Shown here: in pieces, positions 7,775 through 16,958 of the stretch | How positions within the stretch are numbered: the first letter of the stretch is position 1 | Layout: the number at the start of each line of letters is the position of its first letter | Assembly (NCBI RefSeq): GCF_017086465.1 | Contig: NZ_CP070961.1 | Coordinates: 930,001-994,000 of the forward strand | DNA: 64,000 bases | Direction of reading: 5' to 3' | Source of the DNA: Nocardioides sp. zg-1228 | GTDB lineage: Bacteria > Actinomycetota > Actinomycetes > Propionibacteriales > Nocardioidaceae | Position numbers and translations under genes: made by a program | The notes under the pieces: generated by a model | Told to the model about the DNA's origin: nothing | Seen by the model: only the letters and a program-made list of their open reading frames with translations | The model's database searches: none

Positions 7775-9175
7775 ATGCACCTGACCACCGCTCTCGACGT
7801 GTTGACCGAGGCCGAGCTCCTCGATCACGCCGACGAGGTCGCGCGGATGCAGCGCGAGTGCGAGGCGCAGGTGCTCCGGATCGCGCTGCAGGTGGCGATC
7901 CTGCACGCCCCCGACAGGATCGACCCCGCGGTCGGCTCACTGCCCGGGCGCGAGCGGATCAGGCGGTTCGGGGGCGTGGGGACGCCGGACGTGTCCGAGT
8001 TCGCGGCTGCGGCGCTGGGGGCGCGGATCGGCATCTCGACGGGCTCGGCGCACTCCCTGATGGCCGACGCGCTCGATCTGGTGATCCGGCTCCCGCAGCT
8101 CTGGCGGCGCGTCGAGGCGCTCGAGGTGAAGGCGTCCTACGCCCGCTTCGTCGCGCGGCGCACGCGCGACCTGACGGTCGAGCAGGCGTCCTACGTCGAC
8201 GAGCGCGCCGCCGAGTCCGCGGACGGGCGCATCCCGTGGTCCCGCTTCGAGGACCTGGTCACGGGTCTCGTCGTCGCCAGCGACCCCGAGGCGGCCCACC
8301 GCGAGGAGCGGGCCAACGCCGCGCGCCAGGTCGCCCGTCCCACGCGCTCCACCGAGAGCGGCATGCGAGGCTTCTTCGTCCGCGCGCCGTTCCCCGTCGT
8401 CGCGCTGCTCGACGCCCGGGTGCAGTGGATCGCCGACATCCTGGAGGCCCTCGGCGACACCGACGACCTGGAGGCCAGGCGCGTCAAGGCGATCGCCGTC
8501 CTGGCCAGTCCGCACGAGGCCGTCGCCCTCATCGAGGCCTTCATCGCGTGGCGCGACCGTCCTGAGTGCCCGGCCGACGACCGGCACGGCCACGGGCGCA
8601 CCGGCGATCGCCCCGCGGTCGACTGGTCGAGGCTCCTGCCGACCGTCACCCTCCACGTGCATACCTACGCCGGCCCCGAGCCGACCAGCGCCGCCCGCGT
8701 CGAGGGCCACGGGCCGGTCACCGAGGAGTGGGTCCGTCGCCACCTCGGCCCACACGCCCGCTTCACCGTCAAGCCGGCCCTCGACCTCGCCGGCCAGGCG
8801 CCCGTCGACGCCTACGAGATCCCCGACCGACATCGCCAGGCCGTGCATCTCATGACGCCGGCCGACACCTTCCCGTGGGGAGTCAGCACCTCCCGCACCC
8901 AGCAGATCGACCACACTGTGCCCTTCCGGCGAGCAGGGCCACCGGGGCAGTCGAGCGTGGGCAACTACGGACCCATGACCGGCTTCCACCACCGCATCAA
9001 GACCCACGGCGGGTGGCAGGTGCGACAACCGTTCCCGGGCCTCTACGTGTGGCGCGACCCGCACGGGGCGACCTACCTCGTCGACCACAGCGGCACGCGA
9101 CGGGTGCCGACCGGGAGCAGCCGCAGCCCTGCCGAGGAGCAGCTCGCGCGAGCGCTCTTCACGTTGGCGGCATGA
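7775..9175 (+). CDS. DUF222 / HNH-endonuclease-type protein
   Basis: The 466-residue product belongs to the 13E12-repeat/DUF222 group, which exists in many copies in Nocardioides, Mycobacterium and relatives. Residues 1-270 are the helical DUF222 part (EARIALQVA-like helices, RIGISTGSAHSLM). The C-terminal part carries the HNH-like signature: IDHTVPFRRAG, then N, then FHHRIKTHGGW, then a YLVDHSGTRRV end. The family is thought to act on DNA, but the role of these repeats is not established. ATG 7775 is preferred to TTG 7763 because the family commonly begins right before an LTTALDVL-like stretch. Codon bias here returns to the chromosome's GC3-rich pattern, marking the edge of the accessory patch. 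Confidence 0.85.
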   Translation: MHLTTALDVLTEAELLDHADEVARMQRECEAQVLRIALQVAILHAPDRIDPAVGSLPGRERIRRFGGVGTPDVSEFAAAALGARIGISTGSAHSLMADALDLVIRLPQLWRRVEALEVKASYARFVARRTRDLTVEQASYVDERAAESADGRIPWSRFEDLVTGLVVASDPEAAHREERANAARQVARPTRSTESGMRGFFVRAPFPVVALLDARVQWIADILEALGDTDDLEARRVKAIAVLASPHEAVALIEAFIAWRDRPECPADDRHGHGRTGDRPAVDWSRLLPTVTLHVHTYAGPEPTSAARVEGHGPVTEEWVRRHLGPHARFTVKPALDLAGQAPVDAYEIPDRHRQAVHLMTPADTFPWGVSTSRTQQIDHTVPFRRAGPPGQSSVGNYGPMTGFHHRIKTHGGWQVRQPFPGLYVWRDPHGATYLVDHSGTRRVPTGSSRSPAEEQLARALFTLAA

Positions 9176-9181
9176 CGCGGG

Positions 9182-9364
9182 TCAGCGTCGGGGCTCGTAG
9201 ACCCGCAGGGTGTCGCCGTCGTGCTCCTCGGACCGCCCGGCGTCGACGTAGGTGATCGAGCCCCCGCCCACGTCCTCGACGGACAGCGGGTCGCCCAGGA
9301 CGGGGCAGGAGGCGACCTGCCCGTCCGCGGGGCCGCCACGCAGGATGACCTTCGGAGCGCTCAT
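9182..9364 (-). CDS. Small conserved hypothetical protein
   Basis: A 60-residue protein whose start ATG overlaps the stop of the MFS gene upstream (ATGA at 9361-9364), so the two are co-translated. It begins MSAPKVILRGGPADGQVASC; the RGGPADGQ motif is common in small actinobacterial and phage hypothetical proteins. The end, YVDAGRSEEHDGDTLRVYEPR, looks like a short beta-rich domain. No signal or membrane segment is present. Function is unknown; the coupling suggests only co-expression with the transporter. Confidence 0.65.
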   Translation of the reverse strand: MSAPKVILRGGPADGQVASCPVLGDPLSVEDVGGGSITYVDAGRSEEHDGDTLRVYEPRR

Positions 9365-10554
9365 GCGCCGACCCTAGGCGACCCCGGCCGACGCAGCGCG
9401 AGGGGCAGCGTCGCCACCGCGATCGCGCCCGCGACCAGCAGGGCGGTCGTGAACGACGTGAGCTCGGCGATCACGCCGACGGCCACCGAGCCCAGCGCCG
9501 TCCCCGCGTCGAAGCCGACGTTCCACACCGCGCTGGCGAGGTGGTGGTGGCGGCGCGAGACGGCGGTGAACGACATCAGCAGGGTCAGGTTCTGCAGGCC
9601 GCCGTAGGACAGGCCGACCAGCAGCATCGCGACCAGGAACGAGCCGACCCGCGCGCCGTCGGAGTCCGCGACCGACCACGCCACGAGCGCCATGCCGACC
9701 CCGGTCAGGGGCACCAACGGCACGAGCAGGCGGTGGACTCCGTGACGGTCCGCGAGCACGCCGATCCGCCAGCGGCTGAGGGCGCTCGCGAGCCCCATCA
9801 GGAGGAGACCGCCCGCCGCGACCGACGGGCGGTCGACCATCTGGGGCGTGAACGTCACCAGTGCGCCACCCGCCAGGGTCACCGTGAGGAGCAGCAGCAT
9901 CGGGCGCAGCAGCCGGACGTACGCCGCGGACGCCGGGTCGTGCGGATCGGGGGACTCCGCCGCCGGGTGCGGCTCCTGGGTGTCGGGGCGCAGGACCGAG
10001 GCGAGCCGCAGCGCCGCCGGGATCCCGGCGACGGGGAGGGCGCTCACGACGAACGCCACCCAATAGCCGAGGCTCTCCGCGAGCCAGGGCCCGGCCGGCA
10101 GGAGCACCAGGTTGGGCGCCGCGACGGCGAGGCCGTAGGCGCCGATCGCCTCCCCGCGGCGCCGGGCGTCCACCAGCCCCGCGACGGCCGCGCTGCCGGT
10201 GACGGTCAGGACGCCGAAGCCCACGCCTCGCACCGCCGACACGGCGAGGACCACGCAGAGGTCGTCGCTCAGCGTCAGCAGCACGCCGGGGACGCCGAGC
10301 AGCAGCAGTCCCACGGTGAGCACCGGCGCCCAGCCGAGGGTGCGCAGCGCGCGGGGGACGAAGAGCTGGGTGAGCACGGTGAAGAGCAGGAGCACGCCGT
10401 TGACGAGCCCGGCCCCGGCGGTGCCCGCCCCGCCCTCGACCGCCCACAGCGGCGCGACCGTCAGCAGGATCGCGTAGCCGGAGAACCCGGCGCACGACAT
10501 CGCCATCAGCGGCGCCATGCCCGGCTGCCGCCAGATCGGGCCCCCAGCGCTCAC
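9361..10554 (-). CDS. MFS transporter
   Basis: The 397-residue membrane protein has about 12 hydrophobic segments and a charged cytoplasmic loop (RPDTQEPHPAAESPDPHD) in the middle, the usual major facilitator layout. The N-terminal half has LRTLGWAPVLTVG and DARRRGEAIGAYGL; the C-terminal half has RWRIGVLADRHGVHRLL, the second copy of the family's loop motif. Sequence alone does not reveal the substrate; an efflux role for a small hydrophobic compound is usual for this size. It heads a minus-strand two-gene unit with the 60-residue protein and is divergent from the FAD oxidoreductase gene. Confidence 0.85.
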   Translation of the reverse strand: MSAGGPIWRQPGMAPLMAMSCAGFSGYAILLTVAPLWAVEGGAGTAGAGLVNGVLLLFTVLTQLFVPRALRTLGWAPVLTVGLLLLGVPGVLLTLSDDLCVVLAVSAVRGVGFGVLTVTGSAAVAGLVDARRRGEAIGAYGLAVAAPNLVLLPAGPWLAESLGYWVAFVVSALPVAGIPAALRLASVLRPDTQEPHPAAESPDPHDPASAAYVRLLRPMLLLLTVTLAGGALVTFTPQMVDRPSVAAGGLLLMGLASALSRWRIGVLADRHGVHRLLVPLVPLTGVGMALVAWSVADSDGARVGSFLVAMLLVGLSYGGLQNLTLLMSFTAVSRRHHHLASAVWNVGFDAGTALGSVAVGVIAELTSFTTALLVAGAIAVATLPLALRRPGSPRVGA

Positions 10555-10712
10555 GGCCCGGAGTCTAACGACGGCGCGGGCGACGACCTCGGCCCTAGTG
10601 TGGCCGGGTGAACGAGGAGCACCCGTCGCGTACGCCCGTCGACCCCGCCGCGCAGGCGGGGACGCGGTTGACTGGGGTGAGACTCCAGATCACTCGCGGA
10701 AGAGAAGCCGAC

Positions 10713-12413
10713 ATGACCCAGACCGCCGCCCCGAGCAGCGAGACCCCGCACGACGCCCCCTCCGAGCCGTGGGACGTCGTGGTGGTCGGCGCCGGCCCCG
10801 GTGGCCTGACGTGCGCGGCCTACCTCGCGGCCAACGGCAAGCGGGTGCTGGTCCTCGAGGCCAACCAGGTCGTCGGCGGGAGCACGCAGGTCTTCCGCCG
10901 TGCGGGCAACAGGTTCGAGTTCGACGTCGGCACCCACTACGTCGGCGAGTGCGGTCCCGGCGGCCGGATGCAGACCGCGCTGTCCGGGCTGGCCCTGACC
11001 GAGCGCATCACGTGGCTGCGGCAGCGCCCCGAGGGCCACTGCCAGATCATGATCCCCGGCACGACGTTCCAGACGCCGACCGGCTGGGACACCTACCTCG
11101 AGCGTCTCCTCGCGGCGTTCCCCGACGAGGAGGCCGGCCTGCGCCGGTGCGTGCGGGTGATGCGGATCGTCGCGGCGGGCGAGGAGCCCCACATGCGTCC
11201 GTGGATGCTGCTGCGCTGGGGCGTACGCCCGATCACGACGCTGATGGACGCGTGCGGGCTCAGCGCCGACGCGCAGGCGGTGATCCTCGCGGAGAACGGC
11301 GACTACACGTGGCCCCCGCACCGGACGCCCACCGCGATGCACGCCGGCTTCCTCCACCACTACCTGCAGGCCGGCGCCTACTACCCGCGCGGGGGCGGCC
11401 AGGTCATCGGCGCCCACCTCACCGACGTCGTGCAGTCGCACGGCGGCCGGGTGCGCACCAAGGCCAGGGTCGAGCAGATCCTCATCGAGGACGGACGTGC
11501 CGTCGGCGTGCGGCTCCGCGGCGGCGAGGTGATCCGCTCCGAGGTCGTCGTCTCAGCCGCGGACTACAAGAAGACGTGGACCGAGCTGGTCGGCGACGCC
11601 CACCTGACCCGCCGGCTGCGGCGCCGGCTGAAGAACCTCGAGATGACGCTGCCGATGTTCGCGGTCTACGTCGCGCTCGACGTCGACCTGCGCGAGCGCG
11701 GCACGCCGCCGCTGGCCTGGGTGTGGCCGACCAACGACGTCGACGGCTACTACCGCGAGGTCGCGGCCGGCCGTTGCCCCGAGCTGATGCCGGTGGGCAT
11801 CAGCTGCCCGACCGCCAAGGACCCCGAGGGCACGCACTCCGCGCCGCCCGGCTACTCGACGCTCGAGCTGGTGAGCTGGGCGCCGAAGGACCACGCGTTC
11901 TGGAACGTCGACACCGACCCGGGCGACGGCGACGGCTACGGCCGCGACGAGCGCTACCGGCAGCTCAAGGACGAGCTCACCCAGCGGGTGCTGGACACCG
12001 CCGAGCTGATGATCCCCGACCTCCGCGAGCGGATGGTCTTCTGCGAGGCCTCCACGCCGATCACCCAGGAGCGCTTCACCCTCACCAGCGACGGTTCCTG
12101 CTACGGCATCGCGCCGCTCCTGCGCAACCTCGGCCCGTTCCGGCCGCGGGTCACGACCCACATCCCAGGGCTCTTCCTCGCCGGGGGCAGCACCCAGCAC
12201 ATGTTCGGCATCAACGCCACGATCTGGGGCGGGATGGGCACCGCCGGGACCATCCTGGGGCGCGACCTGGTCGAGGAGGTGCGCGACGGGGCCGTCTTCG
12301 TCGACGAGGCGCGCCTGACCGAGATCACGGACGACTTCGACCCGCTGCTCGCCTCCAAGCCGGGGTCGGCGATCCGGCGGCCCGCGCGCCGCCGTCCCCG
12401 GGCCACGGCCTGA
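10713..12413 (+). CDS. Phytoene-desaturase/retinol-saturase-like FAD oxidoreductase
   Basis: This 566-residue flavoprotein has the dinucleotide-binding motif VVVVGAGPGGLTCA at about 22-35 and VLEANQVVGG, where the FAD ribose is bound. The C-terminal FAD motif GLFLAGGSTQHMFGINATIWGG-like segment lies near 490-510. The NRFEFDVGTHYVGE stretch and overall length fit the CrtI/all-trans-retinol 13,14-reductase group, which desaturates or saturates isoprenoid chains. No other carotenoid gene is nearby, so the substrate is open. ATG 10713 is chosen for the GGAAGAGAAG site upstream. A second FAD enzyme follows 49 bases later. Confidence 0.8.
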   Translation: MTQTAAPSSETPHDAPSEPWDVVVVGAGPGGLTCAAYLAANGKRVLVLEANQVVGGSTQVFRRAGNRFEFDVGTHYVGECGPGGRMQTALSGLALTERITWLRQRPEGHCQIMIPGTTFQTPTGWDTYLERLLAAFPDEEAGLRRCVRVMRIVAAGEEPHMRPWMLLRWGVRPITTLMDACGLSADAQAVILAENGDYTWPPHRTPTAMHAGFLHHYLQAGAYYPRGGGQVIGAHLTDVVQSHGGRVRTKARVEQILIEDGRAVGVRLRGGEVIRSEVVVSAADYKKTWTELVGDAHLTRRLRRRLKNLEMTLPMFAVYVALDVDLRERGTPPLAWVWPTNDVDGYYREVAAGRCPELMPVGISCPTAKDPEGTHSAPPGYSTLELVSWAPKDHAFWNVDTDPGDGDGYGRDERYRQLKDELTQRVLDTAELMIPDLRERMVFCEASTPITQERFTLTSDGSCYGIAPLLRNLGPFRPRVTTHIPGLFLAGGSTQHMFGINATIWGGMGTAGTILGRDLVEEVRDGAVFVDEARLTEITDDFDPLLASKPGSAIRRPARRRPRATA

Positions 12414-12462
12414 CCGGCTCGGGGACACAGCCGGGCCCGCCCCCGGTCGTACGCTCGGCCGC

Positions 12463-13410
12463 GTGAGTGTGCGTCGTGTGGTCGTCGTCGGCGCCGGCCT
12501 GTCCGGCGTGGCCTGCGCCCGCGAGCTGCGGTCGGCGGGCCTGGACACCACGGTGGTCGACCGTGGCCGGGTGCCCGGCGGCCGGATGGCCGCGCGGCGG
12601 TTGTGGGACCGGCCCGTCGACCTCGGGGCGTCCTACCTCACCGTCAGCGACCCGGGCTTCGCCGCCGTCGTCGACGACTGGGCGGCGCGCGGCCTGGCGC
12701 GCGAGTGGACCGACACCCTCTCCGTCCTCGGCGACGGCGACCCCGCGGAGACGGTCGGCCCGATGCGCTGGGGGGCGGCCCACGGCCTGCGCTCGCTGGT
12801 CGAGGACCTCGCGCGCGGCCTCGACGTCCACCGGCGAGACGTCACGACCCTCGACGAGGCCGACGCGGCGGACGCCGTCGTCCTGGCCATGCCCGACCCG
12901 CAGGCCCGGCGACTGGTGGGCGACCACCCGGTGGCCGAGGCCCTGACCCGGGAATGGGAGCCGGTCGTCGCGGTGGCCGCCCGGTGGCTGCGGCGCACCT
13001 GGGACGACGCGAGCCCGGGCGGTCGCTTCGAGGGCGCGTTCGTCAACGGCGACCCCGATGTCGGCTGGATCGCCGACGACGGCCGGCGTCGCGGTGACGA
13101 CGCCCCCGTGCTCGTCGCCCACTCGACGCCCGAGCGCGCCGCGCGGCACCTCGACGACCCGGCGGCGGCCGCCCCGGCCGTCGTGGGTGCGGTCCGCCGA
13201 CTGGTCGGTGCGGCCGAGCCCGACGACGTGCACGTCCACCGCTGGACCTTCGCCCGTCCGGTGGGACGCCGCGACGACCCCTTCGCCCTGGTCGAGGGGG
13301 CGCGGCTGGTCGGCGTCTGCGGCGACGGGTGGGGGCAGCGGCCGCGGGTCGAGGCCGCCTGGCTCTCGGGCGTACGCCTGGGGCGGGCGCTGGCCGAGCG
13401 GCTCGGGTGA
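12463..13410 (+). CDS. Renalase-like NAD(P)/FAD-dependent oxidoreductase
   Basis: The 315-residue protein opens with a Rossmann motif, VVVVGAGLSGVACA, at residues 6-19, followed by DRGRVPGGRMAAR, the FAD-contacting GR.GGR signature of renalase-type flavin oxidases. It ends with the second FAD motif, RLVGVCGDGWGQRPRVEAAWLSG-like, where GDGW is typical. The family oxidises dihydronicotinamide isomers or amine-type substrates; the exact reaction is not shown here. It starts at GTG 12463, shortly after the other FAD enzyme on the same strand, so they may share a transcript. Confidence 0.75.
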   Translation: MSVRRVVVVGAGLSGVACARELRSAGLDTTVVDRGRVPGGRMAARRLWDRPVDLGASYLTVSDPGFAAVVDDWAARGLAREWTDTLSVLGDGDPAETVGPMRWGAAHGLRSLVEDLARGLDVHRRDVTTLDEADAADAVVLAMPDPQARRLVGDHPVAEALTREWEPVVAVAARWLRRTWDDASPGGRFEGAFVNGDPDVGWIADDGRRRGDDAPVLVAHSTPERAARHLDDPAAAAPAVVGAVRRLVGAAEPDDVHVHRWTFARPVGRRDDPFALVEGARLVGVCGDGWGQRPRVEAAWLSGVRLGRALAERLG

Positions 13411-13418
13411 GGGCCGCG

Positions 13419-13784
13419 TCACCTGGGGCGGAAGCCCGAGCACATGATCCGCAGGTGCTCGATCGCGTCGCCTCCGCGGTAGTAGGCCTGCTGCTCGGCG
13501 ACGTACGAGCCGCCGGGGTTGGTCAGGTCGAGGCGGTAGCCCACGTGCGAGGTGTCGGCCACGTCCTCGCGCTCGGAGACGTCGACCACCCGCTCGATCT
13601 CGTCGGGCGGCTCGAACCACGACCCGAAGAGGATCTCCACGACGGCGTCGGGGCCGGTGCCCTCCCACAGCCGCCCGGGCGTGAGGCCCTTGAAGTCCAC
13701 GTCGTCGGCGAGCACGGCGCGCAGCGCGGCCTCGTCCTTGGCGGCGATGGCGCTCGCCAGCCGTGCTCCCAGGGTCCCGCTCAC
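13419..13784 (-). CDS. SnoaL/NTF2-like protein
   Basis: The 121-residue product has the SnoaL-like cone fold pattern: a first helix (ARLASAIAAKDEAALRAVLADDVDFKG), a conserved LTPGRLWEGTGPDAVVEIL, and strands ending in YVAEQQAYYRGGDAIEHLRIMCSGF. Such proteins are small isomerases, dehydratases or binding domains; no active-site assignment is safe. GTG 13784 overlaps the stop of the upstream DinB-type gene by four bases (GTGA), so they are coupled. The gene converges with the renalase-like gene, leaving only eight bases between the stops. Confidence 0.75.
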   Translation of the reverse strand: MSGTLGARLASAIAAKDEAALRAVLADDVDFKGLTPGRLWEGTGPDAVVEILFGSWFEPPDEIERVVDVSEREDVADTSHVGYRLDLTNPGGSYVAEQQAYYRGGDAIEHLRIMCSGFRPR

Positions 13785-14605
13785 GGCGCCCAGTGTGCTC
13801 CCGTGGGCCAGCGCGAGTCCAGCGTCGTGAGGTCGCGCTCGGCGTACGAGCGGTGCTCCCACTCCTCGCGGACCACCACCCGCAGGCAGTCGGCGACCGT
13901 CAGCGAGTCGGCGTCCCGCAGGAAGGGCGTGGCGGAGGAGACCGCTCGCTCGAGGCCCTCCTCGGTCAGGTCGTCGAGGACCGCGCCCACGGTGGCCCGC
14001 CGCTGCGCGCGCACCTCGAGCACCTCGTCGAGCCCCGGGCGCGCGTCGCGGTCCCACGGGACGCCGTCGTGCTCGGGCGCCTCGTCCCACGGCAGGTCGA
14101 GCGGGTGCCACGGCGCCGGGTCGGCCAGCACGACGCCCCCGACCCAGCAGGCGTGCGCGAACCCGAGGTGGCGCAGGGTCTGGACGAAGGACCACTCGCC
14201 GTCCACCTGCTCGTGCAGCGCCTCCGGCGGCAGGGCTCGGGCCCGGTCGACCGTCTCCGCCCACAGGCGGTCCAGTGTGTCGAAGGCGGTGCGGAGGCCT
14301 GCCGCGTCCGTGGGCCGCATCAGCGCGCGCTCGGGCGTGCGCCGGTCGAGCTCGGCCTCGACGAGCGGCACGACGTCGACGCCGTTGACCAGCACCCGCC
14401 CGAGCTCGCCGGAGATCTCGAGGTGCGGGGCCTCGACGCCGGTCATCCGGACCCCGTCGAGGTAGGCCGCGCGCACGCGGGTGCCGCTGAGGTCGACGTC
14501 GCGCAGGTCCATCCCGGTCAGGTCCGCCTCGCGGAACGAGGCGCCGGAGAGATCAACGCGCTGGAAGGTGGAGCCGCCCAGGTCCTGCTCGGTGAAGTCG
14601 GTCAT
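13781..14605 (-). CDS. DinB-family protein with N-terminal pentapeptide repeats
   Basis: The 274-residue protein has two parts. Residues 1-60 carry pentapeptide repeats (STFQRVDLSGASFREADLTG-type A/D-L-x-x steps). From about 85 to the end is a DinB-like four-helix domain: TFDTLDRLW, an HLGFAHACWVGG metal-site helix with His, and a REEWEHRSYAERDL helix with a second His, fitting the family's three-His metal site. DinB-type enzymes act on thiol cofactors such as mycothiol or bacillithiol, or are stress-linked with unknown substrates. ATG 14605 is the likely start; a longer frame upstream has no ribosome-binding site. It is coupled to the SnoaL-like gene. Confidence 0.75.
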   Translation of the reverse strand: MTDFTEQDLGGSTFQRVDLSGASFREADLTGMDLRDVDLSGTRVRAAYLDGVRMTGVEAPHLEISGELGRVLVNGVDVVPLVEAELDRRTPERALMRPTDAAGLRTAFDTLDRLWAETVDRARALPPEALHEQVDGEWSFVQTLRHLGFAHACWVGGVVLADPAPWHPLDLPWDEAPEHDGVPWDRDARPGLDEVLEVRAQRRATVGAVLDDLTEEGLERAVSSATPFLRDADSLTVADCLRVVVREEWEHRSYAERDLTTLDSRWPTGAHWAP

Positions 14606-14661
14606 GCCCAGCAGGCTAGAAGGCGTTGCGGACGGTCCGCGACCGGTTCGATGATGGGGCG

Positions 14662-15549
14662 ATGACCGCCGCACCCCGCACGCCCGGCACCGTCGCGGTC
14701 CCCGGCGCCGTCCTGTCGTTCGACGTCGTCGGCGACCTCGCCGACGCCACCCCCGACACCCCGCCCCTGGTGCTGGCCGGGTCGCCGATGGACAGCACGG
14801 GGTTCGGCAGCCTCGCGGCCCGGCTCGACGGTCGGGTCCTCGTGCTCACCGATCCGCGCAACACCGGACGGAGCACCCCCGACGACGCCACGGCGGCGGT
14901 GACGCCCCAGCAGCACGCCGAGGACCTGCACGCGCTCGTCGCCGCGCTCGGGGTGGGGCAGGTGGACGTGTTCGCCAGCTCCGGCGCGGCGGTCAACCTC
15001 CTCCACCTTCTCGCCGCGCACCCCGACGACGTACGCATCCTGGTGGCCCACGAGCCGCCGATGGCCGGGCTGCTGCCCGACGCCGACGCGATCGCCCGGG
15101 CCTGCGACGACATGGTGGCGACCTACGACGCCGCGGGCCAGGGGCCGGCGATGGCGCGGTTCATCGGGCTGGTGACGCACCGCGGCGAGGTCACCGGCGA
15201 CGAGCCGGCGCCGGACCCGGCGATGTTCGGCCTGCCGACCGAGGACGACGGCTCACGCGACGACCCGCTGATGGCCAACGTGCGTGGTGGAGGCGTCATC
15301 TCGGTGCCGGACCTCGACGCCGTGCGCGCCGCGCCGACCCGGGTGGTCGTCGGCGTGGGGGAGGAGTCCGGCGGTCCCGACGACGGCGAGATCGCGGGAC
15401 GGGCCGCCCACGCCGTCGCGCGAGCGCTCGGGCAGGAGCCGGTGGTGTTCCCCGGCGGGCACAACGGCTTCCTCGGTGGCGAGTTCGGCCAGACCGGCGC
15501 CCCGGACGAGTTCGCCGCGCGGTTGCGCGAGGTGCTCGCTACCAGGTGA
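14662..15549 (+). CDS. Alpha/beta hydrolase
   Basis: A 295-residue hydrolase with the fold's landmarks: an early strand and turn (PPLVLAGSPMDSTGF), RVLVLTDPRNTGRS, the nucleophile elbow VDVFASSGAAVNLL with the central Ser, and VVFPGGHNGFLG with the catalytic His near the C-terminus. The elbow lacks the first Gly of G-x-S-x-G, a tolerated variant. No signal peptide, so it acts in the cytoplasm; esterase or lactonase activity is likely but the substrate is unknown. ATG 14662 is chosen over a longer frame because the extension is poor. The last 11 bases overlap the convergent amphi-Trp gene. Confidence 0.8.
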   Translation: MTAAPRTPGTVAVPGAVLSFDVVGDLADATPDTPPLVLAGSPMDSTGFGSLAARLDGRVLVLTDPRNTGRSTPDDATAAVTPQQHAEDLHALVAALGVGQVDVFASSGAAVNLLHLLAAHPDDVRILVAHEPPMAGLLPDADAIARACDDMVATYDAAGQGPAMARFIGLVTHRGEVTGDEPAPDPAMFGLPTEDDGSRDDPLMANVRGGGVISVPDLDAVRAAPTRVVVGVGEESGGPDDGEIAGRAAHAVARALGQEPVVFPGGHNGFLGGEFGQTGAPDEFAARLREVLATR

Positions 15550-15754
15550 GCTCGATCTCGACCTCGTTGTCCTCGCCGAGCTCGACCTCGACCTTGAGCT
15601 TGACCTCGTCGGGCACCGAGACGGTGACCTTGCCGCCGTCGCGCAGGAACTCGACGGAGTTGTGCTTGGCCAGCGAGTCGGCGAGCGCGTGCAGCCGGGT
15701 GGCCGCCTCCTCGCGGGTCATGGTGCGGGTCTCGTCCATCTCGAAGAGGTCCAT
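15539..15754 (-). CDS. Amphi-Trp domain protein
   Basis: This 71-residue acidic protein matches the amphi-Trp domain: MDLFEMDETRTMTREEAATRLHALADSLAKHN-like helices, then strands VEFLRDGGKVTVSVPDEVKLKVEVELGEDN, ending VEIELTW with the terminal Trp that names the family. The family is found in archaea and bacteria with no settled function. It is 21 bases upstream-adjacent to the acyl-CoA dehydrogenase stop on the same strand, so it may be the last cistron of that operon. Confidence 0.8.
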   Translation of the reverse strand: MDLFEMDETRTMTREEAATRLHALADSLAKHNSVEFLRDGGKVTVSVPDEVKLKVEVELGEDNEVEIELTW

Positions 15755-15775
15755 GGCGGTGAACCTATCGGGTGG

Positions 15776-16924
15776 CTACAACCCGAGCATCCGCCCGATG
15801 ATCTCCTTCTGGATCTCGGTCGTGCCGCCGTAGATCGTCTGGATCCGCGAGTCCGTGTAGGCCTTGGAGATGGGGTACTCGTCCATGTAGCCGTAGCCGC
15901 CGTGCAGCTGCACCCCGGCGTCGACGACGCGCTTCTGCAGCTCGGTCGTCCACCACTTCGCCATCGAGGCGAGCGCGGTGTCCACCTCGCCGGCGTTGAG
16001 CCGCAGCACGCAGTCGTTGATGAAGACCCGCGCGATGTGCGCCTCGGTGGCCATCTCGGCGAGCACGAAGCGGTTGTGCTGGAACTTCCCGATGGGCTTG
16101 CCGAACGCCTCGCGCTCCTTGGCGTAGGCCAGGCACAGGTCGAGGACGTGCTCGATGGCGGCGACGGCGATGCAGCCGATCGAGACGCGCTCCTGGGGCA
16201 GGTTCTCCATCAGCGAGACGAACCCCGTTCCCTCTGCGCCGAGCAGGTTGGCCTTGGGCACGCGGACGTCGGCGAAGGACAGCTCCGCGGTGTCCTGGGC
16301 GTGCAGCCCCATCTTGGCCAGGTTGCGTCCGCGCTCGAAGCCCTCCATGCCGCGCTCGACGACCAGCAGCGAGATGCCCTGGTGGCCGGCGTCGGGGTCG
16401 GTGCGGCAGACCACCACGACGAGGTCGGCCAGGATGCCGTTGGAGATGAACGTCTTCGACCCGTTGAGGACGTAGTGGTCACCGGCGTCGACCGCGGTCG
16501 TGCGGATGCCCTGGAGGTCGGACCCGGCGCCCGGCTCGGTCATCGCGATGGCGGTGACGAGGTCGCCGGAGACACAGCCCGGGAGCCACCGCCGCTTCTG
16601 CTCCTCGGTCCCCAGCGACGAGATGTAGGGGACGATGATGTCGGTGTGCACCGCGAAGCCGGGCCCGGTGGCGCCGGCGCGCGCGGCCTCCTCGGCGAGC
16701 ACCATGTTGTAGCGGAAGTCCTTGATGCCCGGCCCGCCGTAGGCCTCGTCGACGTCGAAGCAGAGCAGGCCGCGCTCCCCGGCCCGGCGCCACACCTCGC
16801 GGTCGACGATGCCCGCCTCCTCCCACGCGGTGTGGTGCGGCACCACCTCCTTGTCGAAGAAGGCGCGCGCGACGGCGCGGAAGTCCTCGTGCTCCTGCTC
16901 GAGGATGGTGGGGCGCTCAGGCAT
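15776..16924 (-). CDS. Acyl-CoA dehydrogenase
   Basis: The 382-residue enzyme introduces the alpha-beta double bond in acyl-CoA using FAD. The signature segments are in order: AYGGPGIKDFRYN, AIAMTEPGAGSDLQGI (FAD/substrate loop), VLNGSKTFISNG, REAFGKPIGKFQ, QLHGGYGYMDEYPISKAYTD, and IYGGTTEIQKEIIGRML, whose Glu is the usual catalytic base. It resembles the long-chain type. GAGAGGAA precedes ATG 16924. It follows the LLM oxidoreductase by 34 bases on the same strand, and the palindrome at 18006-18030 probably controls both. Confidence 0.93.
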   Translation of the reverse strand: MPERPTILEQEHEDFRAVARAFFDKEVVPHHTAWEEAGIVDREVWRRAGERGLLCFDVDEAYGGPGIKDFRYNMVLAEEAARAGATGPGFAVHTDIIVPYISSLGTEEQKRRWLPGCVSGDLVTAIAMTEPGAGSDLQGIRTTAVDAGDHYVLNGSKTFISNGILADLVVVVCRTDPDAGHQGISLLVVERGMEGFERGRNLAKMGLHAQDTAELSFADVRVPKANLLGAEGTGFVSLMENLPQERVSIGCIAVAAIEHVLDLCLAYAKEREAFGKPIGKFQHNRFVLAEMATEAHIARVFINDCVLRLNAGEVDTALASMAKWWTTELQKRVVDAGVQLHGGYGYMDEYPISKAYTDSRIQTIYGGTTEIQKEIIGRMLGL

Positions 16925-16958
16925 GTGTTCCTCTCGGTGAGGGTGCGGGCCGTTCGGC